The notes: generated from the sequence alone by a model not told the origin. DNA of 64,000 bases from Paraburkholderia tropica (GCF_914484835.1 NZ_CAJZAR010000068.1:296605-360604); one strand, 5' to 3'; numbered from the stretch's first letter, positions 40,642 to 49,969 are shown. Made by a program: numbers and translations.

Positions 40642-41151
40642 ATGAACGCCATACTGCTCAATCGCGTCACGCGCGCCGACGCGCCCGACCTGATCGCCGC
40701 GAATATCGAAAGCCAGGCGCATCATCTGCCCTGGGTCACGTCCTTCACGGATCAGGCGGGTTTCGACGCCTGGTTCGGGCGCGGCCTGAGCGGCCCGAAC
40801 GTCAGCTTGATCGCGCGCGAATCGGCGAGCGGCGGGATTGTCGGCGTCATCAATCTCAATGAGATCGTCGCCGGGGTGTTTCAGAGCGCGTATCTGGGCT
40901 ACTACGGCATGGCGCGTTTCGCGCGCCAGGGCTTGATGACCGAGGCGCTGCGCGCCGCCGTGGCGCACGCCTTCGACGACCTCGGCCTGCATCGGCTCGA
41001 AGCGAACATTCAGCCTGAAAACGTGGCGTCGATTGCGCTGGTGCGGCGCGTAGGCTTCAGCAAGGAGGGGTTTTCGCCGCGCTATCTGCGCATCGGCGGC
41101 GTCTGGCGCGATCACGAACGCTGGGCGCTCGTTTCGGATCGCGAGTCGTGA
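40642..41151 (+). CDS. GNAT-family N-acetyltransferase (RimJ/RimL-like)
   Basis: This 169-residue acetyltransferase has the RimJ-type pattern: YLGYYGMARFARQGLMTEALRAAVAHAF (acetyl-CoA-binding motif A region), then LHRLEANIQPENVASIALVRRVGFSKEG, and a C-terminal GVWRDHERWALV. The family acetylates ribosomal protein N-termini, amino acids or antibiotics; the substrate is not evident. ATG 40642 fits the fold start, and the in-frame extension upstream is repeat DNA. It stands alone and converges with the pseudogene region. Confidence 0.85.
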   Translation: MNAILLNRVTRADAPDLIAANIESQAHHLPWVTSFTDQAGFDAWFGRGLSGPNVSLIARESASGGIVGVINLNEIVAGVFQSAYLGYYGMARFARQGLMTEALRAAVAHAFDDLGLHRLEANIQPENVASIALVRRVGFSKEGFSPRYLRIGGVWRDHERWALVSDRES

Positions 41152-41160
41152 GCGCGTGAA

Positions 41161-41446
41161 TCACGCCTCGCGGAAAAGGTGCTCGCACATGAAATCGACG
41201 AACACGCGCAGCTTCGGCATCCACTGCCGGTTCGACGGCCAGAGAATCGAAAACTGACCGGGCGCGATCGTGTGTGCACGGCGACGAGCGAGCCGCCGAT
41301 ACCGAAGCCCGCGTTCACGGCTGCAACTTGCCCGTGGTCGGCAAGCGGTGGCGCACGCAACGATGCTGCGCCAGTTCCGCGAGCGTGCGCGGCCGCGCAG
41401 CAAGCGGCTCGCGCTTCAAGCAACGCAACCTCAAGCAACGCCAACT
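41161..41446 (-). pseudogene. remnant of a LysR-family regulator (C-terminal ligand domain)
   Basis: Two pieces of a LysR substrate-binding domain can be read in different minus-strand frames. One reads REPLAARPRTLAELAQHRCV then RHRLPTTGKLQP and stops (about 41312-41420). The other reads FSILWPSNRQWMPKLRVFVDFMCEHLF (about 41165-41250), the usual 'YPS..H.P.KVR.F.DF' ending. The middle of the domain and the whole DNA-binding part are missing, and frames shift between the pieces. It is therefore a decayed fragment, squeezed between the GNAT gene and the M20 gene. A 14-bp direct duplication around GCGTTGCTTGA lies at its upstream edge. Confidence 0.7.
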
Positions 41447-42634
41447 TCAGCCGAGAAACCGCTCGACCAGCTTAACGAAATAACTCGCGCCCACCGGCAG
41501 CAGCGCATCGTTGAAGTCGTAACTCGCGTTGTGCAGCAGGCACGGACCCGCGCCATGCCCCACCGCGCGATGATCGCCGCTGCCATTGCCGATAAACCCA
41601 TAACAGCCCGGCTTCGCGCGCAGCATGAACGAGAAGTCCTCGGCGGCCATCGTCGGTTCGGCGGTGGCGTTCACGTGGTCGTCGCCGACCAGTTCGCGCA
41701 TCACCTCGACCGCCAGCGCGGTCTGCGCGGGATCGTTGATCGTCGCCGGATACTGGCGTTCGAAATCGACCTCGCTCTCGCAGTCGAATGCCGATGCGGT
41801 CGCCGCCACCACGGCCTTCATGCGCCGCTCGATCAGATCGAGCGTCTCGTCGGAGAACGTGCGCACGGTGCCGCCGAGCCACGCGTCGGTCGGCACTACG
41901 TTGAGCGCCTCGCCCGCGTGGATCTGCGTGACGGACAGCACCGCGCCGTCGATCGGATTGCGGTTGCGCGTGACGATGCCCTGCAATGCGCTCAGCACCT
42001 GCCCCGCCGCGAACACCGGATCGCGGCCCAGATGCGGCATCGCCGCGTGGCAGCCCGCGCCGCGCAGCGTGATGCGAAAGAGGCTCGTCGACGCCATCAG
42101 CGCGCCAGGACGCACCGCGAAATCGCCCTCGGGAATGCCGGGCCAGTTGTGCAGCCCGAACACGGCATCGCACGGAAAGCGCTCGAACAGGCCGTCGTCG
42201 ATCATCGCGCGCGCGCCGCCGCCCGCCTCTTCCGCGGGCTGGAAAATCACGTTCACGGTGCCGTCGAACGCGCCGTGCGCGGCCAGGTGCTGCGCCGCGC
42301 CGAGCAGCATCGCCGTGTGGCCGTCGTGGCCGCACGCGTGCATTGCGCCCGCCACGGTCGAGCGGTGCGCGAAGGTGTTCGCCTCCTGCACCGGCAGCGC
42401 GTCCATGTCGGCGCGCAGGCCGATGGCGCGACCGCTCGTGCCGCGCGTGAGCGTGCCCACCACGCCCGTCTTGCCGACTTCGCGCGTGACCGCGAAGCCC
42501 CATTGTTCAAGCCGCTCGGCCACCAGCGCGGCGGTGCGCTGCACGTCGTAGCCGATCTCGGGATGAGCGTGAATATCGCGGCGGATCGCCTGGAGCGCAC
42601 CAGCGTTCGCCTGAATGGAATCGATCAGTTTCAT
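41447..42634 (-). CDS. M20-family metal-dependent amidohydrolase/carboxypeptidase
   Basis: This 395-residue zinc or manganese hydrolase of the hippurate hydrolase/IAA-amino-acid hydrolase type has RRDIHAHPEIGYD, the metal-ligand block MHACGHDGHTAMLLGAA, the catalytic QPAEEAGGGA, and the C-terminal metal ligand HNASYDFND. It removes the acyl group from N-acyl amino acids or related amides. It is the last gene of an operon with a DUF3100 membrane protein, an aldehyde dehydrogenase and a beta-hydroxyacid dehydrogenase. This suggests uptake and hydrolysis of an amide followed by oxidation of the products. Substrate unknown. Confidence 0.9.
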   Translation of the reverse strand: MKLIDSIQANAGALQAIRRDIHAHPEIGYDVQRTAALVAERLEQWGFAVTREVGKTGVVGTLTRGTSGRAIGLRADMDALPVQEANTFAHRSTVAGAMHACGHDGHTAMLLGAAQHLAAHGAFDGTVNVIFQPAEEAGGGARAMIDDGLFERFPCDAVFGLHNWPGIPEGDFAVRPGALMASTSLFRITLRGAGCHAAMPHLGRDPVFAAGQVLSALQGIVTRNRNPIDGAVLSVTQIHAGEALNVVPTDAWLGGTVRTFSDETLDLIERRMKAVVAATASAFDCESEVDFERQYPATINDPAQTALAVEVMRELVGDDHVNATAEPTMAAEDFSFMLRAKPGCYGFIGNGSGDHRAVGHGAGPCLLHNASYDFNDALLPVGASYFVKLVERFLG

Positions 42635-42709
42635 GCGGAAGGAATGCGGTAGAAAGCGCCGCGCGCCCGCCGCCGCATAAGGGCGGCGCGGGCGCGCAAG
42701 CGTGTGGGA

Positions 42710-44044
42710 TCAGATGTGGAAAAGCTGGGCGACGAGCGTCGCGCCGATGAACGTCCCCGCGTTGGCGACGAACGACACCAGCACGATGCGCCAGCCGAGA
42801 CGGCGGAACGCCGGAATGTCCTTGGCGATCGAGAGGCCCGCGAAGGCGAGCATCGGGGTCGTCACGCCGAGGAAGTCGTTGTGCGAGCTGAGCACGGCGA
42901 TCTGCGAACCCCACGGGCACCACGGCGAGGTCAGGAACATCGCCACCACCGAGACCCAGCAGACGGCCGGAATCTTGCTGCCGGTCGCGCGCGCCAGCGC
43001 CTCGCCGACGATCGTCGCGCCCACCATGATCGCGATGCCGGGCAGCCCGACCAGCGGCGTGGTGCCGTGGGCCATCCAGTCGCAGACGAGCGCCATCGCG
43101 GCGGTCACGACCCACGCGAGCAGCTTGCCGCGGTAGCCGAGCACAGGCGCTTCGGTCTGCACGTCGCCGAGCGACGGACGCGACGTGTCGTCCTGCGTCG
43201 AGGCCTTCGTGGTGCGCCCGATCAGCGGTTCGAGCACGCGATAGCCCCAGACGGCGAGCGGCAGCGAGATGAACAGCGTGAAATAGGTGCCGATGGTCGT
43301 CGTGATCAGGTTGCTGGCCGCCGCGAACGCGAGCACCGACTTCGCGGTTTCGGCGTCCTGCTGCGCGGCGATCGCGCCCGACGCGGCCGCCATCATGCTG
43401 CCCGAGCCGACGCCCGAACCCATCGCCATCGCGAGCGGATCGAAGATGCCGAGGCTCGCGATGAAGCCCGCGAAGATCGCGATGAACACCGCGCCGAACA
43501 CGGTGCCGGTCAGGTATTCGGCCAGCACGCCGCGCCCTTCGGCGGAATCCATGCCGTACTTCTCGCCGATGATCGCAAGGCTCGGCTCGCGGCCCACCGA
43601 GAAGGTCGCGCCGATCGCTTCGCGCTTGATGCCGAGCAGCAGCGCGAGCGGCAGACCGAGCAGAATCGTGCCGACGAAATGCCCGAACTCCTGGAACGCG
43701 AGCGCCCAGCCCGCCGCCGCGAGCTTCGGCAGCGCGCTGCCGACCATCAGCCCGAGCTTCGAGACGAACAGCAGCAGCGCCGGTTGCAGAATGGCCGCCG
43801 CGAGAAACTGATTCGACGTGTCGAGACGCGCGGCGCTTTTCCAGCGCTCGCTCGCAAGCCCGAGTGCCGCGCCCAGCAGCAGCGCCCAGATCATCGGCAG
43901 CAGCACGACCTTGCCGGGCCCGATCTTGAACGTGAACGAGCCGATTGCTTCCGCGATCAGCAGAATGCCCGCCGCGTACAGCATGACCTTGGCCGTGCCG
44001 CTGCCACCGGCGTGTTGCCGTTCGATCCCCATGGTGTGCTCCAT
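42710..44044 (-). CDS. DUF3100-family membrane protein
   Basis: This 444-residue protein has about 11-12 hydrophobic segments and conserved glycine-rich stretches (FATFSVG-like GATFSVGREPSLAI; MAMGSGVGSGSMMAA). The family is often next to M20 hydrolase genes, as here, and is thought to be a transporter, though none has a firmly known substrate. It starts 37 bp after the aldehyde dehydrogenase stop. The N-terminus (MEHTMGIERQ) offers two starts; the first is used here. Confidence 0.87.
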   Translation of the reverse strand: MEHTMGIERQHAGGSGTAKVMLYAAGILLIAEAIGSFTFKIGPGKVVLLPMIWALLLGAALGLASERWKSAARLDTSNQFLAAAILQPALLLFVSKLGLMVGSALPKLAAAGWALAFQEFGHFVGTILLGLPLALLLGIKREAIGATFSVGREPSLAIIGEKYGMDSAEGRGVLAEYLTGTVFGAVFIAIFAGFIASLGIFDPLAMAMGSGVGSGSMMAAASGAIAAQQDAETAKSVLAFAAASNLITTTIGTYFTLFISLPLAVWGYRVLEPLIGRTTKASTQDDTSRPSLGDVQTEAPVLGYRGKLLAWVVTAAMALVCDWMAHGTTPLVGLPGIAIMVGATIVGEALARATGSKIPAVCWVSVVAMFLTSPWCPWGSQIAVLSSHNDFLGVTTPMLAFAGLSIAKDIPAFRRLGWRIVLVSFVANAGTFIGATLVAQLFHI

Positions 44045-44081
44045 CTCAGTCTCCTTCGTCCAGGCCGCTCACGCAACCGTA

Positions 44082-45590
44082 TTACAGATAGCCGAATGCG
44101 GTCGGCGGCGCCTCGGCCGTCTCGACCCAGACGCTCTTGGTCTGCGTGTACTCGTACAGCGCCTCGACGCCGCTCGAACGGCCATAGCCGCTCAGGCCGT
44201 AGCCGCCGAACGGCGACGCCACGTTGATCGTCTTGTAGCCGTTCACCCAGAAGGTGCCCGCGTTGACCTGCGCGGCGACGCGATGCGCGCGCGCCACGTC
44301 GGTGGTCCAGACCGCCCCCGCGAGGCCGAAGTCGGTGTCGTTGGCGATCGCCACGGCTTCTTCCTCGGTGTCGAACGGAATCGCCGCGACCACCGGCCCG
44401 AAAATCTCCGTGCGCGCTACGTCCATGTCGTTCGTCACGCCCGCCAGCACGGTCGGCGAAACGAAATAGCCGCCGTCGCCGCGCTCGGCCGAACCGGCTG
44501 CGAGCGTCGCGCCGTCCGCCACGCCGCGCGCGATCATCGACATCACGTGATCGTATTGCTTGCGGTTGTTGATCGGGCCGACTTCGGTCGCGTCGTCGAG
44601 CGGCGCGCCCACGCGAATCTGCTTCGCGCCCGACGCCACCATCGCGACGAATTCGTCATACACGGCCCGCTGCACCAGCAGACGCGAGCCCGCCACGCAG
44701 CTCTGGCCCGCGCCCGCGAAGATCGCGGCCTGCGCGGTGAGCGCGGCGCGCTTGAGGTCCGAGTCCGCGAACACGATATTCGCCGATTTGCCGCCCAGTT
44801 CGAGCACGCAGGGCACCACGCGGCGCGCGGCCGCTTCGGCGATACGCGCGCCAGTCGCGGGCGAGCCGACGAACACGACCTTGCTGACCGTGCGATGCGC
44901 GATGGCCGCCTGGCCGACCGTGTGGCCGAAACCCGCCAGCACATTCACGAGACCGCGCGGCAGACCCGCCTGCTCGGCGATGCTTGCGAGCGCGAGCGAG
45001 GTGAACGGCGTCAGTTCCGAGGGCTTGAGCAGCACGCCGTTACCCATCGCGATGGCGGGCGCGACCTGCCAGCCGCACGTGAACACGGGCGCGTTCCAGG
45101 GCGTGATCTGCAGCACCACGCCCGCCGGTTCGCGGCGCGTGTAGTTGAGGTGCGAAGTCGGCACCGGAATCACGCTGCCGTAGAACTTGTCGGTCCAGCC
45201 CGCGTAGTACTCGAACATCTCCGCGACCTTGGCGACTTCGCCGCGGCAATCGCGGATCGGCTTGCCCGAGCCCAGCGATTCCAGCCGCGCCATCGGTTCC
45301 ACCTGGGCGCGGATCGCGCGCGCGACGTCGTGCATCACGCGTCCGCGCGCCATGTGCGTGAGCGCCCACCATTCGCGCTGCGCGCGGCGCGCGCTCGACG
45401 CGGCGTGATCGACCAGCGCCGCGCCCGCATCGCGATACGCGAGCGACGCGAGGCCGGTGGCCGCATCGTAAAGCTGAACCGGTTCGCCCTGGCCTTCGAC
45501 CAGTTCACCGTCGATATACGAGCCGAGCGTCGTCGCGCCGGGGAAGAAGTGCGCGAACGCGGCGAGCAAGAGGTCTGCGTGCTGGGTCAT
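44082..45590 (-). CDS. NAD(P)-dependent aldehyde dehydrogenase
   Basis: This 502-residue enzyme of the ALDH superfamily has the glutamate motif VLELGGKSANIVF, the catalytic cysteine in GAGQSCVAGSRLLV, the cofactor motif FVGSPATGARIAEAA and EIFGPVVAAIPF. It would oxidise an aldehyde to the acid in the cytosol. It belongs to the four-gene operon opposite the LysR regulator gene; the upstream beta-hydroxyacid dehydrogenase may supply a semialdehyde substrate. The specific aldehyde cannot be deduced. Confidence 0.92.
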   Translation of the reverse strand: MTQHADLLLAAFAHFFPGATTLGSYIDGELVEGQGEPVQLYDAATGLASLAYRDAGAALVDHAASSARRAQREWWALTHMARGRVMHDVARAIRAQVEPMARLESLGSGKPIRDCRGEVAKVAEMFEYYAGWTDKFYGSVIPVPTSHLNYTRREPAGVVLQITPWNAPVFTCGWQVAPAIAMGNGVLLKPSELTPFTSLALASIAEQAGLPRGLVNVLAGFGHTVGQAAIAHRTVSKVVFVGSPATGARIAEAAARRVVPCVLELGGKSANIVFADSDLKRAALTAQAAIFAGAGQSCVAGSRLLVQRAVYDEFVAMVASGAKQIRVGAPLDDATEVGPINNRKQYDHVMSMIARGVADGATLAAGSAERGDGGYFVSPTVLAGVTNDMDVARTEIFGPVVAAIPFDTEEEAVAIANDTDFGLAGAVWTTDVARAHRVAAQVNAGTFWVNGYKTINVASPFGGYGLSGYGRSSGVEALYEYTQTKSVWVETAEAPPTAFGYL

Positions 45591-45638
45591 GTGCGTGATT
45601 CCGTGCTGAAGTAGGTACGTAGTAACGATGCGGCGCGC

Positions 45639-46520
45639 TCAGTCCTGCGCGACCGTTTCGACGAATTCGACGATGCGGTTGAAGTCCTCCGCGTCGCCGA
45701 TCGACGCCGCGCTTTCGGCCCACAGGCGGCCCGCTTCGCGCGCGATCGGCGCGTGGCTGTCCATCTTGTCGAGCAGCGCCATCGCGAGGCGTACGTCCTT
45801 GCGCATCAGCTTCATCGTGAAGCCGGAATCGAACGCGCCGTTGAAGATCCACGTCGGGTAGTTCGTGAGCGTCGCGCTGTTGCGGCCCGAGCCGCCGTTG
45901 AGCGCGTCGACGAGCTTCTCGGGATCGACGCCCGCCGCGCGCGCCGTGCGCACCGCTTCGCTCGCGACCAGCAGATGCACGCCCGTCAGCAGATTGTTGA
46001 GCAGCTTGGTCACGTGACCCGCGCCGACCGGCCCGACATGCACGCGCTTCGCGCTGATGGTTTCGAGGATCGGCGTGACGGCTTCGATATGCGCGTCCGC
46101 GCCGCCGAGCACCATCGTCATGGTCGCGGTGGCCGCGCCCTTCGGGCCGCCGCTCACGGGGCCGTCGATGAAGCCGATTTCGCGCCCGGCCAATTCGGCC
46201 GCCACGCGGCGCGTGCTGTCCGGGTCGGCCGTCGTCGTGTCGATCACGATCGTGCCGGGGCGCGCATTCGCGAGCACGCCGTCTGCGCCGAGCACCACTT
46301 GTTCGACGATGGCCGAGGTGGGCAGCGAGAGCAGCAGCACGTCGGCGTCGCGGGCGATATCGGCGATCGATTCGCGCGCGCTCACCACGCCCTGCTCGGC
46401 CAGCGCGGCCGCGACGCCCGGCGCCGCGTCGTAACCCAGCACGTCGAAACCGCCGCGTTGCAGCGAACCGGCCATGCCGCGGCCCATATTACCCAGACCA
46501 ATCACGCCTACCGTTTTCAT
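45639..46520 (-). CDS. beta-hydroxyacid dehydrogenase (3-hydroxyisobutyrate dehydrogenase-like)
   Basis: This 293-residue enzyme of the beta-HAD family has the N-terminal motif VGVIGLGNMGRGMAGSL, substrate-binding GFIDGPVSGGPKGAATATMT, and the catalytic lysine in GAGHVTKLLNNLL. It oxidises a beta-hydroxyacid to a semialdehyde with NAD(P), matching the aldehyde dehydrogenase encoded next. ATG 46520 has GGAGA upstream and fits the family N-terminus. It is the first gene of the operon and diverges from the LysR regulator gene. Confidence 0.9.
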   Translation of the reverse strand: MKTVGVIGLGNMGRGMAGSLQRGGFDVLGYDAAPGVAAALAEQGVVSARESIADIARDADVLLLSLPTSAIVEQVVLGADGVLANARPGTIVIDTTTADPDSTRRVAAELAGREIGFIDGPVSGGPKGAATATMTMVLGGADAHIEAVTPILETISAKRVHVGPVGAGHVTKLLNNLLTGVHLLVASEAVRTARAAGVDPEKLVDALNGGSGRNSATLTNYPTWIFNGAFDSGFTMKLMRKDVRLAMALLDKMDSHAPIAREAGRLWAESAASIGDAEDFNRIVEFVETVAQD

Positions 46521-46633
46521 GCGCGTCTCCAGAAAAACCCTTGGTTTGCCCGGCGGCAAAGGCCCGCCAGCGCTCGATTGATCTCATGTTCGGCGACACG
46601 AGCCGTATAATCAATCTCATCCAATATTGAATT

Positions 46634-46652
46634 TGTTCTAATTTTTAGAACA
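46634..46652. promoter_or_regulatory. LysR-type operator TGTTCTAA-TTT-TTAGAACA
   Basis: Perfect 8-bp arms around TTT contain TTC-N9-GAA, the symmetrical T-N11-A form of LysR-family recognition boxes. It lies 31 bp before the LysR gene and about 114 bp before the divergent operon start, the usual position for autorepression and activation of the divergent genes. Confidence 0.6.
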
Positions 46653-46682
46653 CTCCGCCGACACCTCACTTCAGGCACGACG

Positions 46683-47591
46683 ATGAGCGACACCCTGACC
46701 GACAGCCGAATCGTCTATTTTTACGAGGCCGTGCGCTGCGGCACGATCCGCGCGGCCGCCGACTGGCTGGACGTTGCGCCGTCCGCCGTGAGCCGCCAGA
46801 TCGGCCTGCTGGAACAGGAACTCGACGCCGCGCTGATCGAGCGCCACGCGCGCGGCGTCACGCCCACCGAGGCCGGGCGCTGCGTGATCGAATATTTCCG
46901 CGAGCAGCTTGCGCACCGCGACGACCTGCTCTCGCGGCTCGAAGAATTGCGCGGCATGAAGACGGGGCAAGTGAACGTGGTGCTCGGCGAAGGCTTCGTC
47001 TCCGACGTGCTCGCCGGGCCGATGCAGCAGTTCTGCCGCCAGTTTCCGGGCATCCGCGTGAATCTCGACGTGGGCGGCACGAACGACGTGATCCGCAAGA
47101 TTTCGAACGACGAAGGCGAGATTGGCCTCGTCTACAATCCGCCGACCGAGCCCAAGCTCGTCTCGCGCGCCTCGAAGCGGCAGCCGATGATGGCGATCGT
47201 CGGCCCGGCGTTTCCGCGCCGCACGCACAAGGTGTTGACGGTGCAGCAGCTCACGGCGTATCCGCTGGCCGCCACGCATCCGTCCTATGGCACGCGGCAA
47301 ATGCTCGAAGCCGTGGAGTACGCGGAACGCGTCAAGCTCGCGCCCACGGTCACCACCAATTCGTTCGCCATCCTGAAAGAATTCGTGCGCTCGGGTCTGG
47401 GCATTGCGGTGATGCCGTCATTCGCGGTGGCCGCCGAATTGCAGGCGAAGGAACTCTACGCGATCGATATCGCGCATCCGATCCTGGAGAACGCCGAAGC
47501 GCATCTGGTCACGCGCGTGGGCCGCAAGCTCTCGGTCGCCGCCAACAAGATGCTGCAATTGATGACGGCGCAGATGCGGGCGTTTCGTTGA
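46683..47591 (+). CDS. LysR-family transcriptional regulator
   Basis: This 302-residue regulator has an N-terminal winged helix-turn-helix (VRCGTIRAAADWLDVAPSAVSRQIGLLEQELDAALIER) and a periplasmic-binding-like effector domain (residues ~92-295). It is divergent from the beta-HAD/ALDH/DUF3100/M20 operon and is its likely activator, with the operator described at 46634-46652. It converges with the dioxygenase-like gene, whose stop lies only 5 bp away. Confidence 0.92.
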   Translation: MSDTLTDSRIVYFYEAVRCGTIRAAADWLDVAPSAVSRQIGLLEQELDAALIERHARGVTPTEAGRCVIEYFREQLAHRDDLLSRLEELRGMKTGQVNVVLGEGFVSDVLAGPMQQFCRQFPGIRVNLDVGGTNDVIRKISNDEGEIGLVYNPPTEPKLVSRASKRQPMMAIVGPAFPRRTHKVLTVQQLTAYPLAATHPSYGTRQMLEAVEYAERVKLAPTVTTNSFAILKEFVRSGLGIAVMPSFAVAAELQAKELYAIDIAHPILENAEAHLVTRVGRKLSVAANKMLQLMTAQMRAFR

Positions 47592-47595
47592 CGCG

Positions 47596-48807
47596 TTATT
47601 GCTCTGATGCGCCGCGTTTCGCGTCGTAAGCGCGCAATGCGTCATGAAGCGCGGCATCGGTCCAGTTTTCCTGAAGTGCCTGTCGAACGATCGCCTGCTG
47701 GCTCGGCGGCGCGAGTCCGCCCAAAGGCGGATCGCGGTCGAGATCGGTGGGAAACGGATAGCCCTCGGCGCACGACGCAATCACCGCTTCGATGTCCGCC
47801 GACGACAAGGCACCGCTCGCGCGCGCCTCGCGCAACACCGGAAACACCGCCTCGCTCATGCGTCGCCGGTTCAAGGTTTCCATCGCACGCCCGAACGGCG
47901 ACGACACCTGCAACAGATTCGCCATGCGCTGCACGTCGGCGGTATGGTTTGCGCCCGCCGCGTGAAAGAGCGCCGGATTGAAAAACAGCGCGTCGCCTTT
48001 CGCGAGCGGCAATTGCACGCAATGCGCCTCGAAATACGCGCGAAAATCCTCGCGCCGCCACGCGACGTAACCGGGCGCGTAGCGTTGCGAATGCGGCAGC
48101 AGTTTGGTCGGCCCGCTTTCGACCGGCATGTCGCTGTGCGCGACCGCGCCCTGTAACGTGAGATACGCCGACATGCGATGCACATGCGCGGGATAGCGCT
48201 GCGCCGCGTCCACGCTCAGAAAGCCGAGGTGATAGTCGCGATGCGCGCGCTGCGCCTCGCCGCCGGGCCGCACGACGTTGACCTGCGAAGTCATCTGATA
48301 GCACGGCCCGAGCCACGCTTCGGCGGCGGCCGCGAGCATCGGATTGGCGAAATAGCGCGCGAATACGTCGGGCGCGCGCACGCAGAGTTTTTCCTGCGCG
48401 TTCCAGATGCGGTCGTTCGCGCCCGCCTTCGCGAAGTGATCGCCCGCGCCGCCGCCCTGTGCGCGTTCGCTGGCGATGATGGATTCGAACACGGCGGTCG
48501 CGGCATCGACGGGCTCAAGGTCGGCATACGCGCCGCGCAGCACGAAGACGCCCGCGCCCTCGTCGAGCACGCTCGCCCACTCCGCCAGCAGCGCGGCGCG
48601 GCGGTCCGGATCGGCAAGAATTTCTGCCAGCGCGGCGCAATCGTAAAGCGGAATCTTCTGCTGAATCTCGCTCGCGTGGTGCGTCGCGTGCGCGCCTTGC
48701 GGCGCTTGCTCGATCAGCGCGGCAAAGTCCTCCAGCGAACACGCCTGCTCCGTGTACGCGCTCGCCGCGCGCGCGGCCTCGGCCATTTCGATGCCTCGAT
48801 GATTCAT
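47596..48807 (-). CDS. phytanoyl-CoA dioxygenase (PhyH)-family protein
   Basis: This protein of about 403 residues belongs to the Fe(II)/2-oxoglutarate oxygenase PhyH family. The iron ligands appear as His-x-Asp in RAHRDYHLGF and a distal His in FNPALFHAAGANHT, followed by an Arg (RMANLLQVS) that would bind 2-oxoglutarate. It probably hydroxylates a small metabolite. ATG 48807 has a GGAGA ribosome site; the longer frame to 48846 is less likely. It diverges from a LacI-type regulator gene, which suggests carbohydrate- or metabolite-dependent control. No operon partners. Confidence 0.85.
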   Translation of the reverse strand: MNHRGIEMAEAARAASAYTEQACSLEDFAALIEQAPQGAHATHHASEIQQKIPLYDCAALAEILADPDRRAALLAEWASVLDEGAGVFVLRGAYADLEPVDAATAVFESIIASERAQGGGAGDHFAKAGANDRIWNAQEKLCVRAPDVFARYFANPMLAAAAEAWLGPCYQMTSQVNVVRPGGEAQRAHRDYHLGFLSVDAAQRYPAHVHRMSAYLTLQGAVAHSDMPVESGPTKLLPHSQRYAPGYVAWRREDFRAYFEAHCVQLPLAKGDALFFNPALFHAAGANHTADVQRMANLLQVSSPFGRAMETLNRRRMSEAVFPVLREARASGALSSADIEAVIASCAEGYPFPTDLDRDPPLGGLAPPSQQAIVRQALQENWTDAALHDALRAYDAKRGASEQ

Positions 48808-48904
48808 CGCGTCTCCTGCGGTTTTTATCGTGCTGAAATCCAGCATAGCGGCTCGCAGCGGTGCTGGGCTATCATGAATCCATCAAAAAACCATCAAGGC
48901 CGAG

Positions 48905-49969
48905 GTGAGGTTCGTGGCGCACCGCTTTCTGGTCAAGGAGATCGCGCTTCAAGCCGGCGTCGGCCCGGCAACCGTCGACCGCGTGCTCAACGGGCGCGCG
49001 CACGTGCGCGAGCACACGCGGCGGCGCGTCGAGCAGGCCATTCGCGAGCTTGAAGATCAGCAATTGCAGATGGCTCGCACGGGCCGCAAGCTTGTCGTCG
49101 ATGTGGTGGTGGAAGCGCCGTCGCGTTTCGCGCACGAAATCCGCGACGCGCTCGATGCCGAATTGCCCGGTCTGCAACCCGCCGTGTTCCGGCCGCGTTT
49201 CGATCTGCGCGAGACGATCGGCACTGGCGAACTCGTGGCGACGCTCGAAGCCATCGCGCGGCGCGGCAGCCACGGCGTGCTGCTCAAGGCGCGCAACGTG
49301 CCCGCCATTGCCGCCGCCATCGGCGATCTGCAACAGCGCGGCATTCCGGTCATCACGCTATTCACCGATCTGCCGGACTCGGGCCGCGTGGCCTATGCGG
49401 GTCTGGACAATCGCGTCGCGGGCGCGACGGCCGCGTATCTGATCGGACAGTGGACGCGCGCGCAGCCGGGCCGTGTGCTCGTCACGATGAGCGACGAACG
49501 TTTTCGCGGCGAAGAGGAACGCGAAATCAGCTTCCGTCACGCGCTGCACGCGCGCTATCCGCATCTGAGCATCGTCGATGCGAGCGGCGGCCACGGACTC
49601 GACGCGCCCACCGAAGCGCGCGTGCACGCGGCGCTCGCGCAGCACGGCGAGATCGCCGCCGTCTATTCGATGGGCGGCGGCAATCCCGCGATCCTGCGCG
49701 CGCTCGCGCAGCGGCAAGCGCGGCCCGTCTGCTTCGTCGGCCACGATCTGGACCGCGACAACGTGCGTCTGCTGCGCGAGGGCCAGATTCACGCGGTCCT
49801 GCATCACGAATTGCGTCAGGACCTGCGCTCGGCTTGCCATCACGTCATGGCCTTTCACAAGCTGCTGCCGGTTTCCGCCGTGTCGTCTTCGTCGTCGGTG
49901 GTCGTGGTGACGCCGGAAAACATACCGGCGTCGATCATCGCCCGCCTCGGTTATTCAACCGAGTCGTGA
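48905..49969 (+). CDS. LacI-family transcriptional regulator
   Basis: This 354-residue regulator has the LacI helix-turn-helix at the N-terminus (VKEIALQAGVGPATVDRVLNGRAHVREHTRRRVEQAI) with the hinge (LEDQQLQMARTG), and a periplasmic-binding-protein-like domain that binds a sugar or similar ligand (YAGLDNRVAGATAAYLIGQW; YSMGGGNPAI). The start is GTG at 48905 or GTG 48914. It is divergent from the PhyH-family gene, its probable target. Its 3' end overlaps the convergent ABC ATPase gene by 19 bp. Confidence 0.86.
   Translation: MRFVAHRFLVKEIALQAGVGPATVDRVLNGRAHVREHTRRRVEQAIRELEDQQLQMARTGRKLVVDVVVEAPSRFAHEIRDALDAELPGLQPAVFRPRFDLRETIGTGELVATLEAIARRGSHGVLLKARNVPAIAAAIGDLQQRGIPVITLFTDLPDSGRVAYAGLDNRVAGATAAYLIGQWTRAQPGRVLVTMSDERFRGEEEREISFRHALHARYPHLSIVDASGGHGLDAPTEARVHAALAQHGEIAAVYSMGGGNPAILRALAQRQARPVCFVGHDLDRDNVRLLREGQIHAVLHHELRQDLRSACHHVMAFHKLLPVSAVSSSSSVVVVTPENIPASIIARLGYSTES

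Noticed and set aside
41152..41446. Functional small gene downstream of the GNAT gene
   Set aside because: The frames hold broken pieces of a LysR ligand domain with stops and missing parts; treated as a pseudogene.
48808..48904. LacI-type operator between the PhyH-family and LacI-type genes
   Set aside because: Only a loose CCAGCA-N16-TGCTGG repeat is visible, too widely spaced for a normal LacI operator.
49951..49969. Overlap of LacI-type gene and ABC ATPase gene as a regulatory antisense feature
   Set aside because: A 19-bp convergent 3' overlap is common in compact genomes and shows no further structure.
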